Shown: positions 1 through 12,318, numbered from the stretch's first letter. The stretch is DNA of 64,000 bases from Elysia chlorotica (GCA_003991915.1 RQTK01000496.1:144791-208790), one strand, 5' to 3'. The notes: a model not told the origin generated them from the letters alone. Program-made: numbers and translations.

Positions 1-144
1 TTTTGTTACGTAAAGATATTTATGCGGATAGATCATTGATTCATAATCTAGGAAGTTTTGTTCATGCTCCTCTTACTGGTCCGTTCCATGAAATATTTCC
101 TCATTAATGTTCTTATTTTTTATCTAATTTTGTCAAGACCTAGG
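1..144. other. no feature seen
   Basis: AT-rich unique-looking sequence with no credible reading frame, splice pattern or repeat that I can recognise. Confidence 0.5.
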
Positions 145-255
145 GTGGTAAGTCGTAAGTACAACATTGTGGTAAGCGTACGACCCGTCGTAAGATATTG
201 AGATAATAAGGCTTACAACGAGTTTTAAGCTACTGCAGTGTTGTACTTATGACCC
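145..255. repeat. foldback (MITE-like) element, copy 1
   Basis: The left part (GTAAGTACAACATTGTGGTAA, then a CGTCGTAAG end) is an imperfect reverse complement of the right part (CTTACAACGAG ... TGTTGTACTTA). The arms are about 45 bp and the gap is short, so the unit folds back on itself almost completely. Three relatives occur at 3801-3910, 36152-36222 and 36681-36766. No coding capacity. Probably a non-autonomous DNA element; the assignment to any transposon family is not possible from these copies. Confidence 0.6.
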
Positions 256-1203
256 CAAGGACTAATCTGTAGATATTTCATAAATAATTACATGTAATTC
301 CTTGTGTTGGGCTGGTGTTTATACCAAGACCACGATTCCCGGATGTTTACCCTGCAACCTGCTGCCCGTCGCTCTCAAGAGCGGGTCAGAACATCACATC
401 GGTGTAAACATGCACGGCCAAAGCTTGTTGATTATCAGCTTGTGAGAGCCAGTTTCATAGTACGATGCGTATAACTTTGTGTACACATTTAGAACTTTGA
501 CATGCGGGTTCTAGGTTTGTACTACAAGTTTTAGCGGATCTTAAAAACAGTGAAAGAAATCGTTAAGTCTGGTCCAAAATTTGCTACGTCATAATTAGAT
601 CTAATAGTTCTGCTGTCTTTATAGTTTCCGTCGTGACGTCGAGGAAAAAAGGAAGGGGTTACTAAGTTTTGTATTTTTCACCATTTTGATACTGGGGATG
701 TGGTTATGTTGGCATACCTCCTTTCGACATATTTAAAGAATGAGAGGGTAGGTATGATAGTGGTCAGGATAAACGGCTTCATTCTGGTGGGTCCATTTCC
801 CACTTCTAATTGGGGCGCTTCTGTCGACGGGGGTGTCTTGTTTTGCCTGGGGAAAAGTTTTGCCATTGGCTTTCCAGTCGTGATCTTATAGTATTTTGTT
901 AATTTTTTTCCTACTTGAAAGATGGGGAAAGGAGAAGAAATTGGGGTCCTTTACCCCTAAGGGCTCCTTGGGCCTGTCTGGGTTGGTGTTTAGTTTAGAG
1001 GGAGCTTTTGGCGGTCCTAAGTACTTTTTAACTAAGTTGGTTATCGTGAATGAGCTTCTTGGATTCAGTACTTTTTCTGCTGTACATTGTATGTTTTCTT
1101 TTGTGCATTGACTCTTTAATTACTCTCTTGTTGGGGTGTGGGCTGGGCATGTTTCTACGATATGGTGTATCGTGTATGGTATGGTGCCATAGTATTCACA
1201 TTT
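256..1203. other. no gene; possible 3' continuation of LINE debris
   Basis: No exon-like structure. On the minus strand short open stretches at 678-1000 continue directly beyond the RNase H fragment at 1204-1600 and may be the eroded 3' end of the same LINE, but I see no diagnostic motif in them. Confidence 0.35.
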
Positions 1204-1600
1204 TATGATAATCTTAATGGTTGGGGATCCAAGTCTGGCTTTATTGATTTTATTGGAGGACCCAGACTTGTTTTTCTTTGTGTATTAGAACTGAGTCCAA
1301 TTTTGGCCTGTTGGTGAGCTTTTTCGTTTCCTTCGATGTCACAGTGGGCTGGGATCCAGTAGATTTGGACATTGGTTTGGTTATTTTCTTGGAAGTGGTT
1401 TGCACGAATGTTGATTGACTCTGTAAGGTCTTACTTGGTTTTAGTTTTGTTTGGGTTTTTTTATACTGAGTGATGCTGCTAAGAAGTCCATTAGTATAAC
1501 TATGTTTTTTCTTTCCATCTTCTTTTCCTGAATGGTCTTTAGAGTTTCGTCTATGGCCGATAATTCTGCAGGTGTTATACTATTATTGTTGGTTATTCTA
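1204..1600 (-). mobile_element. LINE fragment with RNase H domain (decayed)
   Basis: The minus strand encodes the pieces expected of a LINE RNase H domain, in order. First comes PAELSAIDETLKTIQ, matching the usual 'AEL.AI..AL' helix. Then VILMDFLAAS, in the place of the catalytic 'TDS.AA' motif with the serine changed. After a frame change comes IYWIPAHCDIEGNEKAHQQA, matching the conserved 'WIPSH.GI.GNE.AD..A' motif. Such domains occur in I-like and related non-LTR elements. At least one frameshift and several stops separate the blocks, so it is a dead copy. No reverse transcriptase core or endonuclease was found nearby. Confidence 0.7.
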
Positions 1601-1857
1601 CTGTTGATCTTTAATTACTAGTCTTTGTTGTAAACTCTTATGCTAACAATGTTTCCTCTCTTAGATTTGTCTGTATAGATTTTTTTTTTTTTTTGCTGTT
1701 CCTTTAGTTTTTATTTAGGCTTTTCATGGCTAGTGCTTTGAGATTTTCTTGTCCGTCCATTTTTTACTCAGTGTTTGGCTTAGCTGGGTGTCTACTTTGA
1801 TATTTCTGAGTGCCCATGGTTCTATGACTAATTTTCTGGTATTAATGGATCGGGATT

Positions 1858-2339
1858 GCAACAAAGCGCATTGGACGACACCATTAATAACTATCATTCA
1901 ATATCTAACCACTGCTCAATTCGCCGTGTGTGGGTGGGTGGGGGTGGTGGTTTGGAACATGGGCTCTCGCTTTAATGATCAGATTAAAGATTGATGCAGA
2001 AAGTGAATGTTTTGGACAGCTTTGTGTCTGTACATTAAATAGCTCTGGTGGAGACAGCGGAATTGTCTTGTGTAATGGGGAAGAGAAGATTCATTGATAA
2101 AGAATGTCCCAAAAAGGAATCGCAACAACGTTAATTTCGCCAAGATGCTTTAGTTTGAACAAAATAGTTCTACATAAATAGTGTTTTATTCTGGGATTAA
2201 GATAGATAGAGTTGTAATTTATCTTTATAGAAAGAACACCATATCGCCCCTCGCTAAGTAAACTCTATCAGATTCTAGGTAGCATTCAAGTCTCTGGACA
2301 TCGGACTTCCGTCTCATTTTTCTCCCCCAACAAAAAAAA
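1858..2339 (+). repeat. ~480 bp interspersed repeat with A-rich 3' end, copy 1
   Basis: Begins GCAACAAAGCGCATTGG and ends CCCCCAACAAAAAAA. It is matched almost base for base by 4624-5105 in the same orientation, with a handful of substitutions and small indels. The sharp ends and the terminal A run suggest a retroposed SINE-like unit. I see no clear target-site duplication and no tRNA-type A and B boxes, so its class is open. Confidence 0.6.
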
Positions 2340-2663
2340 TATATATCCTAATCACGTATTTCATCGCGTAGTAGTAATGCTGTGCTTTGGTTGGTTGGTT
2401 TTGTTTTTCTCCGTTGAGTGTCAGTGACTTTATTAACAGGGTCGGTAAAGATTGTATTTGTTGGGTTTGAAGGGTTAAAAGTCTAACTCTCGCCCAATAG
2501 TTTAGAGCTTCCGTAAAACCACGCAAAACGTTTATAAATCGATAAATAGTCGATGACAATGATCCTTAAAAAAATAGGGATGGCAAGAGGAGTATAAAGT
2601 ACTAATTTGCGAGTAGTTAAACACAATAGTGAAGCAATATTCTACAATTTATGCTCATATAGA

Positions 2664-2822
2664 CAGACAAAACAGAGAGACAGACATACAGACATACAGA
2701 CATACAGACAGACAGGAGTGCACAAGACAGACAGACAAACAGATAGACAGGTAGGCAGGTACACAAATAGATAAAGTAACAGTCAGAAAGACAGGCAGGT
2801 ACACAGACAAACAGATAGACAG

Positions 2823-2856
<34 letters not shown>

Positions 2857-2858
2857 AA
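2664..2858. repeat. imperfect GACA microsatellite
   Basis: About 195 bp of CAGA/CATA tetranucleotides with scattered interruptions. Read on the minus strand it gives a long spurious CLSV-type peptide, which I do not treat as a gene. Confidence 0.8.
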
Positions 2859-3604
2859 TAAGTTTAATATACCCCATATTCCCTAAGAAACCTACAAGGT
2901 GCGGCGCCATCAATGTAGATTCGAACCATATTCCTTCTGCTCATTATACAAAGCACTACCGTCTGAGCTTTCCAACTCCCTCAACGCTGGATTTATAAGT
3001 AAAAGCAGTCGTTTGGGTTTCGATTGAGATATGAGCCTTTGTCTTATCAGTTATCGAACTCTCTGTTTAAATAAAATATCTTGTAGAGGCGCATCTCTGC
3101 AATTTGATCACTTTCAGTTTGCAGTCTTAAGCACTTTTGGCTTGCTGTTGCTTTTTTATCTATTGATTAGACGTGCTGCTTTCAATGAAATAATGGTCAT
3201 CTTTTTTCAGCATTTTACACTTGGCATTAAATTGATATAGCCTACCGTACCAATGGTAGCGTAGCCACTGTTTCCATACATAATTAATGCTAGATAATAA
3301 TTGATTTTTATAAGTGTTCCTTAAATTTCCTTGAAAAAAAAAATTAGTACCGGTATGTCTAGACAATAATGCTGTTTGCCATACAGAAAAACAAAGATTG
3401 ATTGAAGTCTCCATGCGTTACTTCCTAGTTCAACGAGACCAGAACTAGCTCGCAGCCTCTAACAATATTGGTTGAAATATTTAAGTCTGATTTATCGTTC
3501 TAAAACTTGAGATGGGGACATTGCAAAGATAAATAACTTTAAAACGCAGATCCTTAAAAATTGTAGACAAATCTGTGGCAGAGAAATCGATCTGAAGATA
3601 AAGT
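2859..3604. other. no feature seen
   Basis: AT-rich sequence. Short open frames are scattered in both strands, with no splice sites or family motifs to support any of them. Confidence 0.5.
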
Positions 3605-3775
3605 TAATGGTTGTTGTTTTTGGTGTCTCCTTGTGTTTTTGTTTTTGTTTTTTTTTTGTTGTTTTTTTGTTTTTGTTTTTTGTTTGTTTTTTGGGGGGGT
3701 TGTTTTTGTGTTGTTGTTGTTTTTTTTTTGCTTTTTGTGTGTGAATTTGTATTTGTTTGTTGTTGGTTTTTTTTT
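3605..3775. repeat. T/G low-complexity tract
   Basis: Irregular GTTTTT/TTGTTG run on the plus strand, almost lacking A and C. Confidence 0.8.
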
Positions 3776-3800
3776 AATAACATACCCTTTTTAAAACAAC

Positions 3801-3910
3801 AAGCCGGAACTACAACGATGTGGTAAGGTTACGGTGCGTTTTAAAATATATGAGAATTAGACGGCTTGGTACGAGTTGTAAGCTCCAGCGACGTTGTACT
3901 TACAACCCAG
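3801..3910. repeat. foldback (MITE-like) element, copy 2
   Basis: Left arm ACTACAACGATGTGGTAAGG pairs with right arm ending CCAGCGACGTTGTACTTAC; the arms are degenerate but colinear with the copy at 145-255. Confidence 0.55.
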
Positions 3911-4274
3911 GGCGGTATAATTCAGAAAAAAGTCATTCTTCTCTTTTAATTGCAACATAAACGTCTTAGGGTTCATGCTTTGTGGAGTTTAAACCTTTAG
4001 GGTTTAGATATGAACTCGTACAACACGAGCCGTTTGCAAGATAAGGACATGAGGTGCTTTAATAGAACTGATTTTTTAACTAAATATCTCAATTTGAAAC
4101 ATGGCTACACTCGAAACAGGTCTGTAATAATTATAACTATTCATGCAGGGCATTATATAAAATCACTTTGCTTTCAGAAAAAACAGTCCTCTTTCCATTC
4201 TAAGCATAGAGGTGGATATTAGCCGAAAATCAATGTTCAAGTTTTAATTTCTAATTGAACCAGTTTGAGTTGTT

Positions 4275-4294
4275 GGATGTTATTGTTGTTGTAT

Positions 4295-4329
<35 letters not shown>

Positions 4330-4462
4330 GCTGATGCTGCTGCTGCTGTTGTTGTTTTGGGGGGTTTTTTGGGTGTGCTTGTTGTTGTGGGGGAGGGGGT
4401 TGTTTTTTTTTGTTTTGTTTTTTTTTTATTGTTTTGTTTTTGTTTTGTTTTGTGTGTGTGTG
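4275..4462. repeat. TTG/GTT microsatellite and T/G tract
   Basis: A pure TTG run (about 4287-4330), a short GCT interruption, then irregular T/G sequence. Spurious polyvaline and polyleucine frames cover it. Confidence 0.8.
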
Positions 4463-4623
4463 GGGTACAGTATTGTGTATCGATATGTAAGCCTATGTTC
4501 AAAATATAATCAAAATTATAAAATGTAATGCATAGTTTGTCTCCATACAACTATACTACTTAAAAATGAATACGCTGAGACAATAATTAGTTCTAACCTT
4601 ATTAAATTTGGTTGGCCAAAAGT

Positions 4624-5105
4624 GCAACAAAGCGCATTGGACGACATCCATTAATAACTATCATTCAATGTCTAACCACTGCTCAATTCGCCGTGTGTGG
4701 GTGGGCGGGGTGGTGGTTTGGAATTGGGCTCTCGCTTTAATGATCAGATTAGAGATTGATGCAGAAGGTGAATGTTTTGGACAGCTTTGTGTCTGTACAT
4801 TAAATAGCTCTGGTGGAGACAGCGGACTTGTCTTGTGTAATGGGGAAGATAAGATTCATTGATAAAGAATGTCCCAAAAAGGAATCGCAACAACGTTAAT
4901 TTCGCCAAGATGCTTTAGTTTGAACAAAATAGTTCTACATAAATAGTGTTTTATTCTGGGATTAAGATAGATAGAGTTGTAATTTATCTTTATAGAAAGA
5001 ACACCATATCGCCCCTCGCTAAGTAAACTCTATCAGATTCTAGGTAGCATTCAAGTCTCTGGACATCGGACTTCCGTCTCATTTTTCTCCCCCAACAAAA
5101 AAAAA
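4624..5105 (+). repeat. ~480 bp interspersed repeat with A-rich 3' end, copy 2
   Basis: Near-identical direct copy of 1858-2339, again ending in an A run. The flanks on either side differ from those of copy 1, so this is dispersal and not a larger segmental duplication. Confidence 0.6.
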
Positions 5106-5425
5106 GTGGAAGAAATCAGTGTTTCAGTTGGTTTCAAGCATATAGCTATGATAATTGTATCAACTTTATGCTGAATCAAGTAAAGTGTTACTATTTCAAC
5201 AACAACGTAAAAGATTTCTCACTATCAACCGTATTATTATCTCAGACGTAAAGGCGGGTTTGTGACAGCCAACGCACATTCACGGCGCTGTCTTAAAGCA
5301 ATGTGTACTAAAGGGCCTAATTTTAATATTAATTTTGTGTCGTCCAACAAAGAAATAGTTATTGTTTTTATTTTTTCCTGTCTCCATTTGAGAGGGTGGC
5401 TGCGGGGATGGGGTGCATGTGTGTG

Positions 5426-5515
5426 CGTATGTGTGGGGGGGGGGGGGTGGCTCAAGTGGTAGAGCATTGGTCTCCAGATCGCCAGGATCGCCAGGCAGGT
5501 CCAACGATCTATCAT
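5426..5515 (+). repeat. poly-G tract and tRNA-like SINE head
   Basis: A run of G is followed by GGCTCAAGTGGTAGAGCATT, which fits a pol III A box (TRGCNNAGTGGTAGAGC type). No good B box or SINE body follows, so this is at most a truncated SINE head. Confidence 0.35.
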
Positions 5516-5930
5516 TTTTTTTCTGTGTCCTTTAGTATTACATGTATGTGAAAATCTGTGACGTTCAATGACGTTGAAATGCGAAATCAACGTTCCACTG
5601 GGAAAATGTATCTCTATTATACATGTTTAATTTCTTTCTCATTGCTGTTGTTGTTGTTTTTTTTATCATTTTATTCGAATATCCATACATACACAATTGA
5701 TACTCCACTGATTTGTACTAAATATAGCTACGGTACATTTAATACAATTTTTTAAGCAGTAATGCATGCTCTCAACCATTCATAATAAACACTATTGAAA
5801 AATGATCTTTCTTAAAAGCACGCTCTTGATTTCTCATAGAAACACCTTTCTAAAAAGTTTTTTTTAAGCGTTTGCATCATTCTTCTTTTGAACATTTTAT
5901 GTAGTTGTGTCTAGCCAAGAACAAAATTCA
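5516..5930. other. no feature seen
   Basis: AT-rich sequence without exon-like structure or recognised repeat. Confidence 0.5.
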
Positions 5931-5968
5931 GGGGGAGGGGGTGGGGGGGGGGGGGGTCAGGTTAAAGA

Positions 5969-6316
5969 TAGGTAGGTAGGTAGGTAGGTAGGTAGGTAGG
6001 TAGGTAGGTAGGTAGGTAGGTAGGTAGGTAGGTAGGTAGGTAGGTAGGTAGGTAGGTAGGTAGGTAGGTAGGTAGGTAGGTAGGTAGGTAGGTAGGTAGG
6101 TAGGTAGGTAGGTAGGTAGGTAGGTAGGTAGGTAGGTAGGTAGGTAGGTAGGTAGGTAGGTAGGTAGGTAGGTAGGTAGGTAGGTAGGTAGGTAGGTAGG
6201 TAGGTAGGTAGGTAGGTAGGTAGGTAGGTAGGTAGGTAGGTAGGTAGGTAGGTAGGTAGGTAGGTAGGTAGGTAGGTAGGTAGGTAGGTAGGTAGGTAGG
6301 TAGGTAGGTAGGTAGG
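5969..6316. repeat. TAGG microsatellite, 87 uninterrupted copies
   Basis: A perfect (TAGG)n array of 348 bp, followed by short TAGA, CAGA and TTGA runs to about 6368 and preceded by a G-rich run at 5931-5956. The minus strand reads as an open LPTY repeat because the array has no stop in that frame; this is not evidence of a protein. Confidence 0.97.
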
Positions 6317-6840
6317 TAGATAGATAGATAGACAGATTGATTGATTGATTGATAGATAGACAGACAGTGAGACGTGATACCTAATTATTGTTTGTGCTCC
6401 AAGAAACATAACTCCGGTTACATCACATTTCGTTTTAATGTCGTGTGTTAATTTATCATCACAATAGTCAATTGTGTAGTCTTTACTTTGACCTCCTCCT
6501 CATCAAAACTTAATTCAAAACGACTGCAGTCGCAGTGCAATTCTGTTTTGTTAATTAATGCTGTTGCTGTCGTTGATGAGGGTGATGCTGGTGTTGCTAT
6601 GATTGTAGGCTACGGTTGTTTTTAATGAAGATGTTATGTCACTGCTGCTGGGGTTTTTTTGTTTTCGCTTTTTTTCGGTGAAAGTGATGATTGTTGTGGA
6701 AGCGATGTTGCTAATCTGTTGCAGTTGTTGCAGAGAATCATGTACAGTATATCAACTGATTTGATGCTTGATACATACGTCAAACGTTATATGACTTGTG
6801 GTTCCATCTTTTGTGCCAGAGATCCATATTTGGTTTCAAC

Positions 6841-9800
6841 ATGGCGCTTACGGAGAAAGCACTTCACGATTTCTTCTTGGCATATTTCAAGAATGCGTTA
6901 AAATCATCAGCTAAGGTAGCCTTCTGTAACATAATTTGTTAAATCTCCCTTCTCTGAAAGTTTGATCTTAAAACTAGATATATAGATTATGCCACAATTA
7001 AATTTGTGTTATTTCTTAATTCTGAACAGACAGTGTAGATCTAGATCTCTAGATCTAGAATCTAGGCACTCCTTGAGGCTTGACTTGAGTTTTGTGGTCC
7101 CTAGCATGTGGGCGATCAAATAGATCCTCAATTTCCTTAATACTTTCCTTTGTTGTGTCTCCTACTACGGTATCTAGTCTTTCTGTCAGTTCTTCATGTG
7201 AAGCGTCAACTTCCTCAAATTTCTGTGTCACTGTAGTTTCAAAATCCTTGACTTTATTAAAAAAAATTGATCTGTTAAGCAATTGAAGCTGTCTCTGTTT
7301 CTCACATTCGCTTGCTCTGCCTGTGTGTTTGTCTCTCTTCACAGGTTGACTGACTCCGAATGTAATCGAATTCCTCCCACCAAGCCATTTTTATCGCCCA
7401 CAGCTAGGGACCACAAAACTCAAGATCTAGATCTAGATCTAGATCTAGGCCTTAAATCTAGTTCTAAGTGTTACCAATTCAAATTAAATTCTTAATTCGT
7501 ACCATCAAATAATTTTTTAGATCATATAGGCCTACCGGGTAGACAGTAAATGTAAAATATGCATTGGTAAATCTAGGACATTTGACAGAAACACTTTATA
7601 GTGCATAAACACAGAATTCATTAGAATTGTTCTTGTCCCAATACCAGCGAGCGACAATTTTTAAGCACTCACACTGTGTGTACATCATGTATAGATCTAG
7701 GTGGTGTTTTTTGTCAGATCTAAAGAAAATTTCTCTGGGAATATTTAAATTGATTTAATGATTTGGAATTAATATTTTACGGAAAATTCAGGGTTATTAA
7801 CAGTTGTTTGGATAAATAAGGTAAAATCTTCCTCCAGTGCCTAATTATATATATCCTATATGTCATGATAATAGGAGTATTATACACATTGGAGTACATG
7901 AATAATAAACACTTTTAAATTATTTTTTTTCTGGTCAAAATGCAGTAAAGAGAGATGAGTATATTTTTAAATTTGATTTTTACTACATTCAGCTTCATTT
8001 TCTTAATTTTACAAATAAATAATGTTTACTCTGGTGCAAATCTATGCAATGAGAGTGTGAATTGTTGTGGCAAAATCACAGATTTCTGTTATTAGCACTA
8101 CTATTAGAAATCTGTGGGCCAAATATATAATTTGATTAAATTCCTTATGACTTTGCAGTAATATAGATAATTGTTCAGCATTATAATAGTAGGCCTATGT
8201 GTTTTTGTTTTTTTTTAACAGGTTCCAATTTTGGACTTAGGTGGAGGGAAAAACGTTTCTGATGTATGCAGTATAGCCAAACATCTTCAGAGAACGTCAA
8301 AGGATTTCAATGGTATGGCTGTGCTTTTAGAAATTTAATTACATGCCCTTTTAGAGAGAAAAATGTTGACAACAATGACTTTTTTAGTTCAGTTAATAGG
8401 CTGAAAAGTTGTAGTACTTACAATGTAACATATTGGTGTTTGTAATACTTACAATGTAACATATTGGTGTATTTTGATTGCAATGTTACTTTAGATGGCT
8501 TTAAGGAGTATTACACTGTACTTTGTAACCTGATTTGTTTGTTTGTTGTAGAAGGAGTAACATGTAATTTACAGTCTTTGATCTGAAAGTGTTAAATATT
8601 AGTATTATAACTCTAAAAAATTGGCATTGGCAGTCATTGCTTCTAATTCTATATTTACGACTTAATTTTCTCTTTTTTTTTTCAGCATCATAAGTTTCAT
8701 AAACAAAGTTATGGCTTAAGTTTATTGGTATATAAGATATATCCATTCACGCCACTGCATTTTTTTTTAATACTTTTTTGGCTTTCTTTTAAATTGACGG
8801 TTAGCAACAGATCCCATCTTAAAATCACGCAATTCTTGTCCAGAACATAGCATGAAACTTTAAAGTAATTTAATGATACTGCGCTAGTATCTACTTTTTC
8901 AAAACAGTATTTGTGAAATTCTTTTCCTTCACTTTCAGGATATGCTTTTAATTTAAATGATCTCACCTTTGGTAAATGGACCTTTACACAAACAGATTCC
9001 ATATGTGACATTCATTATAAAATATTCAAAATCAATAAGTAGTTTGATATTATGATGAGGCCATAAATGACTTTCTTTTTACAACTAGTAGACTAATCTG
9101 GAAATGATCAGCTTTCTTTTTATAACATTGTTTTGAAAATGTTCATAACATCAGCATTACATAAAAAGTTTGATAGAAAATTTAATTCATATAGATTCAT
9201 GCGTACATGTATCTTTGTCAATTTTTTGTACAAAAAAAATGATCCAATGGTACTTAGTTTAAGGGTGTTTGATAAAACTTTTCTCCTTTTTTGCAGTTCC
9301 TTGATTTTTCCATGAATGAAAATAATCTTTTCTCACAGGTTTGAGTCTTGAGGAGCGCATGGAGGTAGAACAATGGATTGAGTATGCAAACACAACAGTG
9401 AAATTCTCAGACTCAGAATCTGAAAAAATTATACTAAAGGTATGCAATTACTTTGATCTTTTTAATGTTTACTTCTTTAGTTTTATCTGTTAAAATAAAT
9501 GCATCTGTAACTCTTTGAATATATTGACTCTTTTTCAGTTTCAATTTCATCACTGAGTTCCATTTATAACTTCATGGCTTCAGAAACAGTATATATCAAT
9601 TAAATGTAAAGTCTTGATCCTTTCCATTCTGAACTGAGAATAATGTTGAGCATTGTAAACAATTAATTTTATATATGGACTCAAAGAGGAGCTTGTTATA
9701 TGATGTTATGTGTTTTGCAGCAGGAATGTAACATTTAGTTGGAGTGCATCTTTTAATCAAGGTTTGTATTAATTAACCTAAGAGAGCCAGACAGATCTTT

Positions 9801-12318
9801 AAATTCCAAAGGAAAAGGGTAAGGTATATATTGCTTTTTCGGTTGGGTTTTTTTTTTAAGTTATGAATGAGAGTATTAAGAGTAAGATATATCAAAAAGA
9901 AAATTGTTTGCTGGTATTGTTACAGGGAACTTCCTAGGAACAAATACATATTTCTTGACAAACAAAAACAAAATATCTTCATAAATAATTTAGAAGTGTT
10001 TCTATAATTTTTATACCATTGATTTTCTAATGCCAATTTGAGTTAATAATGCCATTGTGCATACATGTCTCAATTTTTTTTCAATGATAGAACCTGAAAT
10101 TGACCATATTCAGTCCTCATATAAAATTGTAAAGGTGCACATTTTGTTTGTCTTATCACGATCTTAGTACCATGAATGTCATTTTTCCTCTACCGATATT
10201 TACAGTGGCATTTTTTGTTCTACAGTCTTCATTGTTTGGTTTGCTTTCCTTGCAGGAGCTCAACAATTGGTTGAAAGACAGAGCTTTCTTTGTTGCAAAC
10301 AGACTAACTGTTGCAGACGTCATCATGTTTTATAACCTCTATTACCTCTTTGTAAGTATGATTGGGTTATTAATATTATTATATTGCATGATTTTGAATT
10401 CTTCCTTTTTTATTCAGCCATAAAGAATCTATGTTTTCAAGTAGAAGTTTAGGAAACATATTATATAAAAAATTATGGTACTGTTTTTTATCTCCATGAT
10501 TAAGATGTAATATATAATTGGATAAATTGGCCTACGTTATATGTAAAGTTACATGGTACAAACAAAAAGAGTTATTGGACTACTAAAACCTGGGATGAGA
10601 TGGTCGCTTAACAGTGAAGCAAGCTTCTTTTGGTAGGTCTCTTGTTCGATCCTCGATCGATCCACCTTTTTCTCTACTGGTTGGTTTTGTGACAGTTTAA
10701 TGCAACTGGCTGAGACAAAAATTTCTGGTCTCTGAATGTAATAACATTTTATCAGGCATTCATCTTGGAACTCATCTGTATTAAATGAATAAAACCTCTA
10801 AGCTGACGGTGGAGATTGAGAATAATCACAGTTGAAAAACAATGGGAAAGTCATTTTGTCATAAGATGGCATCTTTTATTGAGTAAAGTGGAATGTCAAC
10901 CTCATTTTGAGAATGGCTTCAATAAATTATTATATTTAAATTTTATTTATTTATTTGAATTTGCTTGAAATTAATCTACATGTATTGTTGTGAGTTTTAC
11001 CGTATATCTCATTTCCTTTATAATTTTTTTAAATTTTTTTATGACTAGAGTTTTGTTGCAAGTTTGTTATACTTTTCAAATTATTGGGGATTTACTTGGA
11101 TTATTTAGAGGCAACTCATTTTGTGTTGGTTCTTTTATGAGAATTTTGCAAATTTTCATAGGCTTAATGAGTATATGAGAGAAACTTAAAGTAGTCTGGT
11201 TTCATTGTTTGTTGTTTTAGGCATGTAAATGGTCTTATATTGACCTTACTCTTTTTATTGTCCCTTATTCTGTAAATCATACAAATTATTGAATCATAAT
11301 GCAGTAAAAACAAAGTAAAGAATAAAACCCTTAAAAAGTTGCAAAGGTTCTCATAAATCTTTTTAGAAAAGATTGGCTAAATAGAATATTAAGATAAGAA
11401 AAGCTTCCTATTGGTGTCAATGCATTATTTTAAAAATTCGAATTTAAGAAAATTTGAGAAAATGCCTATGTATAGTCATCAATTTATACCCATTTTTTTT
11501 TTTTTTTACTCTTTGAAAAACAAAATAGATGTTTTTTTTCTTATATAATATTTCCCCAAGCGGAAGTATACTAACTTACCTGTTTAAATATGCCATTTTA
11601 CTCCGTTCATTTTTCTTGCTTTGTCATTTATTTGTATCCTGTTTCAGGCTGAGAGATTAACGTTCCAAGAAAAAGAAGGGTGCATACATTTATCTCGCTG
11701 GTTCCACAATGTAAGTGCAGCTTTATTAGCTTTGATTGTCTACTCGCTCAGATTGAAACATGAACTTTGTATCTTTTCGCTCTCTTTGAATCATACAGTT
11801 CTACATTTACCGAATGTCTCTATAAGTGGAATATAATTTAAAGTATATTTATATGTAATTTGTAAATTCAAATTATCCTAAAAGTCTATTGTAAATAGTG
11901 AATCATTGAGTGTTTTTTTTTAATCTTCCATTTGCATTATTTATTATTGCTTATTTTTTATTTTGCCTTTGCTTATTTATTTTTTGTGCGCATGCATATA
12001 ACTAGAATTTTTTTTTTTTTTTTAACTTAGAATTTTACTGAAATTTAAAAATTTCATTTTTTTTTTAACCATTAGTTCTGACAAATTTTTAACATTATTT
12101 TCATTTAAATTGTAATTCATAACAGAAGTGTTATGATGTCCTTAAGCCTTTTTTTTTTTATTTCTGATATATTTCTGTATCATTTTCCCATTTTGACTCT
12201 CCTAAGCAAAGTGAATTTTGTCTTCAACCAGGTTCAACAAGACAAAAATGTTAGACAGTCATTGCAGCATCTCACGTTTCTCAGAACCCCAGTGTATGAC
12301 GGTGTCCGAAGTCACTGA
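6841..12318 (+). CDS. EEF1E1: eukaryotic translation elongation factor 1 epsilon-1 (AIMP3/p18)
   Basis: Six exons (6841-6915, 8222-8312, 9339-9439, 10256-10351, 11648-11710, 12232-12318) with GT-AG junctions and matching phases give 513 nt and 170 residues, against 174 in human. The product is a small GST-fold scaffold of the cytosolic multi-tRNA-synthetase complex; in vertebrates it binds methionyl-tRNA synthetase and also acts in the nucleus in DNA-damage signalling (known of the family). The C-terminal GST-C-like half is the clearest match: LNNWLKDRAFFVANRLTVAD aligns with the human 'LNSYLEDKVYLTGYNFTLAD', and FQEKEGCIHLSRWFHNVQ with 'VQEKEKYLNVSRWFCHIQ'. It ends VYDGVRSH, as human ends LYTNSH. 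The N-terminal half is more diverged, as usual. The start ATG has a G at +4. A likely poly(A) signal AATAAA lies at 12389-12394. Confidence 0.95.
7036..7462. mobile_element. inverted-repeat element in EEF1E1 intron 1
   Basis: TTGAGTTTTGTGGTCCCTAGC near 7086-7106 is the exact reverse complement of bases near 7401-7421. Outside both arms lie TAGATC-rich tails, so the terminal inverted repeats reach roughly 60 bp. The ~290 bp interior is open on the minus strand (7055-7342) for a charged, coiled-coil-like stretch (FETTVTQKFEEVDASHEEL). That frame has no ATG, and it may be a remnant of a transposase-associated or captured sequence. A diverged relative of one end lies at 17230-17285. Confidence 0.5.
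8412..8471. repeat. short tandem duplication in EEF1E1 intron 2
   Basis: The unit TACTTACAATGTAACATATT plus GGTGT occurs twice, about 32 bp apart. Confidence 0.8.
10575..10740 (+). mobile_element. tRNA-derived SINE, degraded copy
   Basis: B-box-like GTTCGATCCT is followed by the body shared with the other SINEs in the window: CTACTGGTTGGTTTTGTGAC, then TTTAATGCAACTGGCTGAGAC. Lies in EEF1E1 intron 4. Confidence 0.55.

Noticed and set aside
5957-6409. Open frame for a 150-residue LPTY-repeat protein on the minus strand
   Set aside because: It is wholly explained by the TAGG microsatellite, which has no stop in this frame.
7055-7342. Independent host gene in EEF1E1 intron 1
   Set aside because: The frame lacks an ATG and lies inside exact inverted repeats, so a mobile-element remnant is more likely.
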